A stretch of DNA of 64,000 nucleotides from Gemmatimonadota bacterium (lineage in GTDB: Bacteria; Gemmatimonadota; Gemmatimonadetes; Longimicrobiales; Gaopeijiaceae). Shown here piece after piece: positions 62,127-64,000 of this stretch. A program made the position numbers and the translations under genes. Numbering within the stretch: position 1 is the first letter of the stretch; each line of letters begins with the position of its first letter. Under the pieces are notes generated by a model, which searched no databases, had not been told where the DNA came from, and worked only from the letters and a program-made list of their open reading frames with translations. The DNA is taken from assembly GCA_022560615.1 (NCBI GenBank), contig JADFSR010000018.1:24900-88899 (forward strand). The letters run 5' to 3'.

Positions 62127-62199
62127 TGGGGTGTAGCTCAACCGGCAGAGCGCCTGGCTGTTAACCAGGAGGTTGGTGGTTCGAACCCACCCGCCCCAG
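62127..62199 (+). tRNA. tRNA-Asn (GTT)
   Basis: A 73-base cloverleaf. Acceptor TGGGGTG (62127-62133) pairs with CGCCCCA (62192-62198), with one G-U; discriminator G. D stem GCTC/GAGC, anticodon stem CCTGG/CCAGG with loop CTGTTAA (anticodon GTT, Asn), T arm GGTGG-TTCGAAC-CCACC. CCA is not encoded. Its 3' end faces a tyrosine recombinase gene and is a likely integration site. Confidence 0.96.
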
Positions 62200-62211
62200 T
62201 GTTGTAAGATA

Positions 62212-62249
62212 AAGCGCCGTAAGGCTTTACGGCTCTGCGGCGCTTCCTT
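62212..62249 (+). terminator. Terminator-like hairpin after tRNA-Asn
   Basis: AAGCGCCG (62212-62219) pairs with CGGCGCTT (62238-62245). An inner CCGTAA/TTTACGG-type stem can form in addition. CCTTTG follows, a weak T-run. It may end the tRNA transcript or the integrase gene coming from the other side. Confidence 0.5.
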
Positions 62250-62287
62250 TGTCTGGCTAGGTGTCTTTCGAATGTCTCCCGAGATCG

Positions 62288-62587
62288 TCACCGCCAGGAG
62301 ATTTGGGCGATCCCGACGCCTACGAGGAGTAGGGTCGCGGCGACCAGAGCCCCCGTCAGGAAGTTCAACGCCCGAGCGTACCTACCGCTGGCCGTGGCGG
62401 CGTCAGTGTTCGACTGAATCAGGTCGTCCACCATCTTCCCAAGGCTCTTCACCACATAGATATCGACGACAACTCGGGCCTGGATGCCCTCTGCGGTATT
62501 CGCGGTGAGTGACTGCGTTATGAACTCCGCTTCCTCATCGGTGAGGTCGAGCGTGTCCACCAGGCTCCTTCCCACTTGAACGGTCAT
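62288..62587 (-). CDS. Small membrane-anchored protein next to integrase
   Basis: The 99-residue product has a soluble acidic N-terminal part (DLTDEEAEFITQSLTANTAEGI) and one C-terminal helix (ALNFLTGALVAATLLLVGVGIAQI, about residues 73-96). A strong AAGGAGGG site precedes the ATG at 62585-62587. It is 22 bp downstream of the integrase on the same strand, between it and the tRNA, and so belongs to the integrated element. I do not recognise the family. Confidence 0.6.
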   Translation of the reverse strand: MTVQVGRSLVDTLDLTDEEAEFITQSLTANTAEGIQARVVVDIYVVKSLGKMVDDLIQSNTDAATASGRYARALNFLTGALVAATLLLVGVGIAQISWR

Positions 62588-62609
62588 TTCTTGGACCCTC
62601 CTTCTGGTT

Positions 62610-63986
62610 TCACCGATTCTCCACCACCCTCAGCGCCGTCGCTGGATCTGCGTGCTGGTAGCTGAGCTTCAACGCTTGGGTGCTCTTCCATCCGCCGGTA
62701 GCCGCAACATCAACGTCCGGTAGAGTCTTCCTCTCGGTCGCCCAGAGCCGTCGGTAGGCGTGAGCAACGCTCCCCACCAGCTTGGGTAGCCCAGCGGCTT
62801 CCTCAGCCCGCAGAAGCCACTTAGCGACGACGTCGGCCCGGATGGCCTGGCCGACATTCTTCGTGGCAGGGAAGAGCGGCACGGCGCCGACGCGCGGATT
62901 CTGACGCAGGTAGGCATCTACCGATTCACGCGCGTACGTCGACAGCGGCGAGATGCTCAACAGCCCGACCTTATCGTATTCGTCGGACCACCTGATCGCT
63001 CCATGCGGCGACGTGCTCGCGCTGCGCTCATCCATGCCGGCGCCGGCGAGTGCCGTCCGGACATCGTCTGTCGTCCGGAGCACGTCGTTTGCCCGGAGCT
63101 CACACACAGCGCCCAACCGCCGGCCCGTGTACCTGAGAAGCGAGAGGATGCACCGGACCCGCCCGTCATGGTCCACGGTGTCCACATGCTCAAGCGTGGA
63201 CAGGAACCGCTGGTGACTCGCTACCGGGCGTCGAACGTTCTTCTCCTTCGGCCATGTGACGTCGTGCAGCGGGTTGTCCGGGAGCAGCCGGCGCCCACTG
63301 ACCTTGTGACGGCGAGCCCAGTTGAATACGGAGCTCAACCATGCGAGGTCATGCGCGATCGTCGCGTCCCGCACTCCGTTCATCTTCCGGCCGCCTCGGT
63401 CGGGCGCGAGCTCGCCCGATCGTCTGATCCGCACGTAGGTGTCGACGTCAGTCTGTGAGATGTCCTGCACCATCCGGTCCCGGCGCCAAGCTTCCTCGAA
63501 GAGGTCGCGGCGTGTCTCGGCTAGCTGACGCCACTCGGGCGAGAGCCCGGGAGCCTTGAGCCGGAAAAACGCGCGGAAGACTTGGCCGAGGGTCAGGGTA
63601 TCCGGGGTCACGCCCGTCAACCGGGCTTCGGCAATCTCCCGAGCGATGGCCCGGGCGCGTTCCTCAGCCAGGCCCCTCGACATCGTCTCGAGTGACTTTT
63701 CGACCTTCACGGTGCGCCGCTTCACGCGGCCCGAGGCATCGGTATACTCCTCGCGGCGTTTCACGATCGAGTACCAGATCATACGTGAGCCGGCGCGGCG
63801 GAAGAGGCGCGGTTCGTGATGTTGCAGTTTGGTGAAGGTAGGGACCGCTGGGTCTGATGTCGTCTTGGTCACCAACTGGTTCACCGAGCTTCGCGAGCGG
63901 ATGGGCGGTAATTGAAGGCTCAGATCCCCTGGCTTCGCGTCTTCGTGGAAGGCGTGGTGATCGTCGGGTCTGTGATGGGTTGACAC
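62610..63986 (-). CDS. int: Tyrosine recombinase (phage-type integrase)
   Basis: The 458-residue product has an N-terminal arm/SAM-like region (WYSIVKRREEYTDASGRVKRRT onward) and a C-terminal catalytic domain: first Arg in LLRYTGRRLGAVCEL, HAYRRLWA (HxxR) and the nucleophile Tyr in LKLSYQHADP. It reads toward tRNA-Asn, the usual arrangement of a prophage or island integrase at its attachment site. GTG 63984-63986 is used since conserved residues precede an internal Met at 63782; the frame is still open at the window end, so the true start may be beyond. The rest of the element lies to the right. Confidence 0.87.
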   Translation of the reverse strand: MSTHHRPDDHHAFHEDAKPGDLSLQLPPIRSRSSVNQLVTKTTSDPAVPTFTKLQHHEPRLFRRAGSRMIWYSIVKRREEYTDASGRVKRRTVKVEKSLETMSRGLAEERARAIAREIAEARLTGVTPDTLTLGQVFRAFFRLKAPGLSPEWRQLAETRRDLFEEAWRRDRMVQDISQTDVDTYVRIRRSGELAPDRGGRKMNGVRDATIAHDLAWLSSVFNWARRHKVSGRRLLPDNPLHDVTWPKEKNVRRPVASHQRFLSTLEHVDTVDHDGRVRCILSLLRYTGRRLGAVCELRANDVLRTTDDVRTALAGAGMDERSASTSPHGAIRWSDEYDKVGLLSISPLSTYARESVDAYLRQNPRVGAVPLFPATKNVGQAIRADVVAKWLLRAEEAAGLPKLVGSVAHAYRRLWATERKTLPDVDVAATGGWKSTQALKLSYQHADPATALRVVENR

Positions 63987-64000
63987 CGCCTTCCCCTTGC

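Overview
The window is a high-GC chromosomal segment, most likely from an uncultured member of the Gemmatimonadota or a close relative. This is inferred from gene content: a GWxTD-domain protein, monomeric isocitrate dehydrogenase, many Tat- or lipoprotein-exported hydrolases, an ImuB/DUF6504 pair, and very compact operons with ATGA or GTGA stop/start overlaps. No rRNA gene or CRISPR array is visible, so the placement cannot be confirmed here.

Left third (1-25300) is accessory in character. It has a partial serine hydrolase, then a minus-strand cluster of serine hydrolase, TRAP-type solute-binding protein, a frame-broken Cys-rich gene and a PhoD phosphatase. Next come a dead zinc alcohol dehydrogenase, a VapBC toxin-antitoxin pair, an M28 peptidase, a Tat-exported protein, a large transketolase-like ThDP enzyme, a class I aminotransferase and a NarL-type two-component system. 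A five-gene minus-strand export operon (LolA-like protein, two FtsX-type permeases, ATPase, beta-barrel) follows, then a DedA-like membrane protein, DUF2442, DUF6504 and imuB, a lipoprotein and a thioredoxin.

Middle (25300-43200) is housekeeping: ggt, icd, a GCS2-type carboxylate-amine ligase, pepA, a TonB-plug protein, then yicC-gmk-rpoZ-coaBC-udg-dnaB-ispD-tsaC-arginine-phosphatase-like-aroE-comF, almost all on the plus strand with overlapping ends. A 321-bp element with 33-bp inverted repeats sits between rpoZ and coaBC and ends 3 bp before the coaBC start codon.

Right third (43200-64000) carries lower glycolysis (gapA, pgk, tpiA), interrupted by an ECF-type sigma factor and a 953-residue TonB-C/GWxTD fusion. 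Then come secG, the pyruvate dehydrogenase E1alpha-E1beta-E2 genes with lipB, a gene-free stretch that probably encodes a structured RNA with a strong terminator, rnhA with altered active-site residues, carA, an HU-type protein, an ECF sigma/anti-sigma/Spy-like operon, moaD-moaE-moaA (moaA with an N-terminal frame break), mdh and tRNA-Asn. A tyrosine recombinase facing the tRNA marks the edge of an integrated element that continues past the window.

The main items for follow-up are the 321-bp inverted-repeat element, the orphan RNA at about 54.8-55.08 kb, the phased CCGAA repeats upstream of imuB, the GWxTD/TonB fusion inside the glycolytic locus, the RNase HI lacking two of four catalytic acids, and three single-base frame breaks that all have the same +1 sense. 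I did not find a clear, wholly new multi-gene defence or metabolic system.
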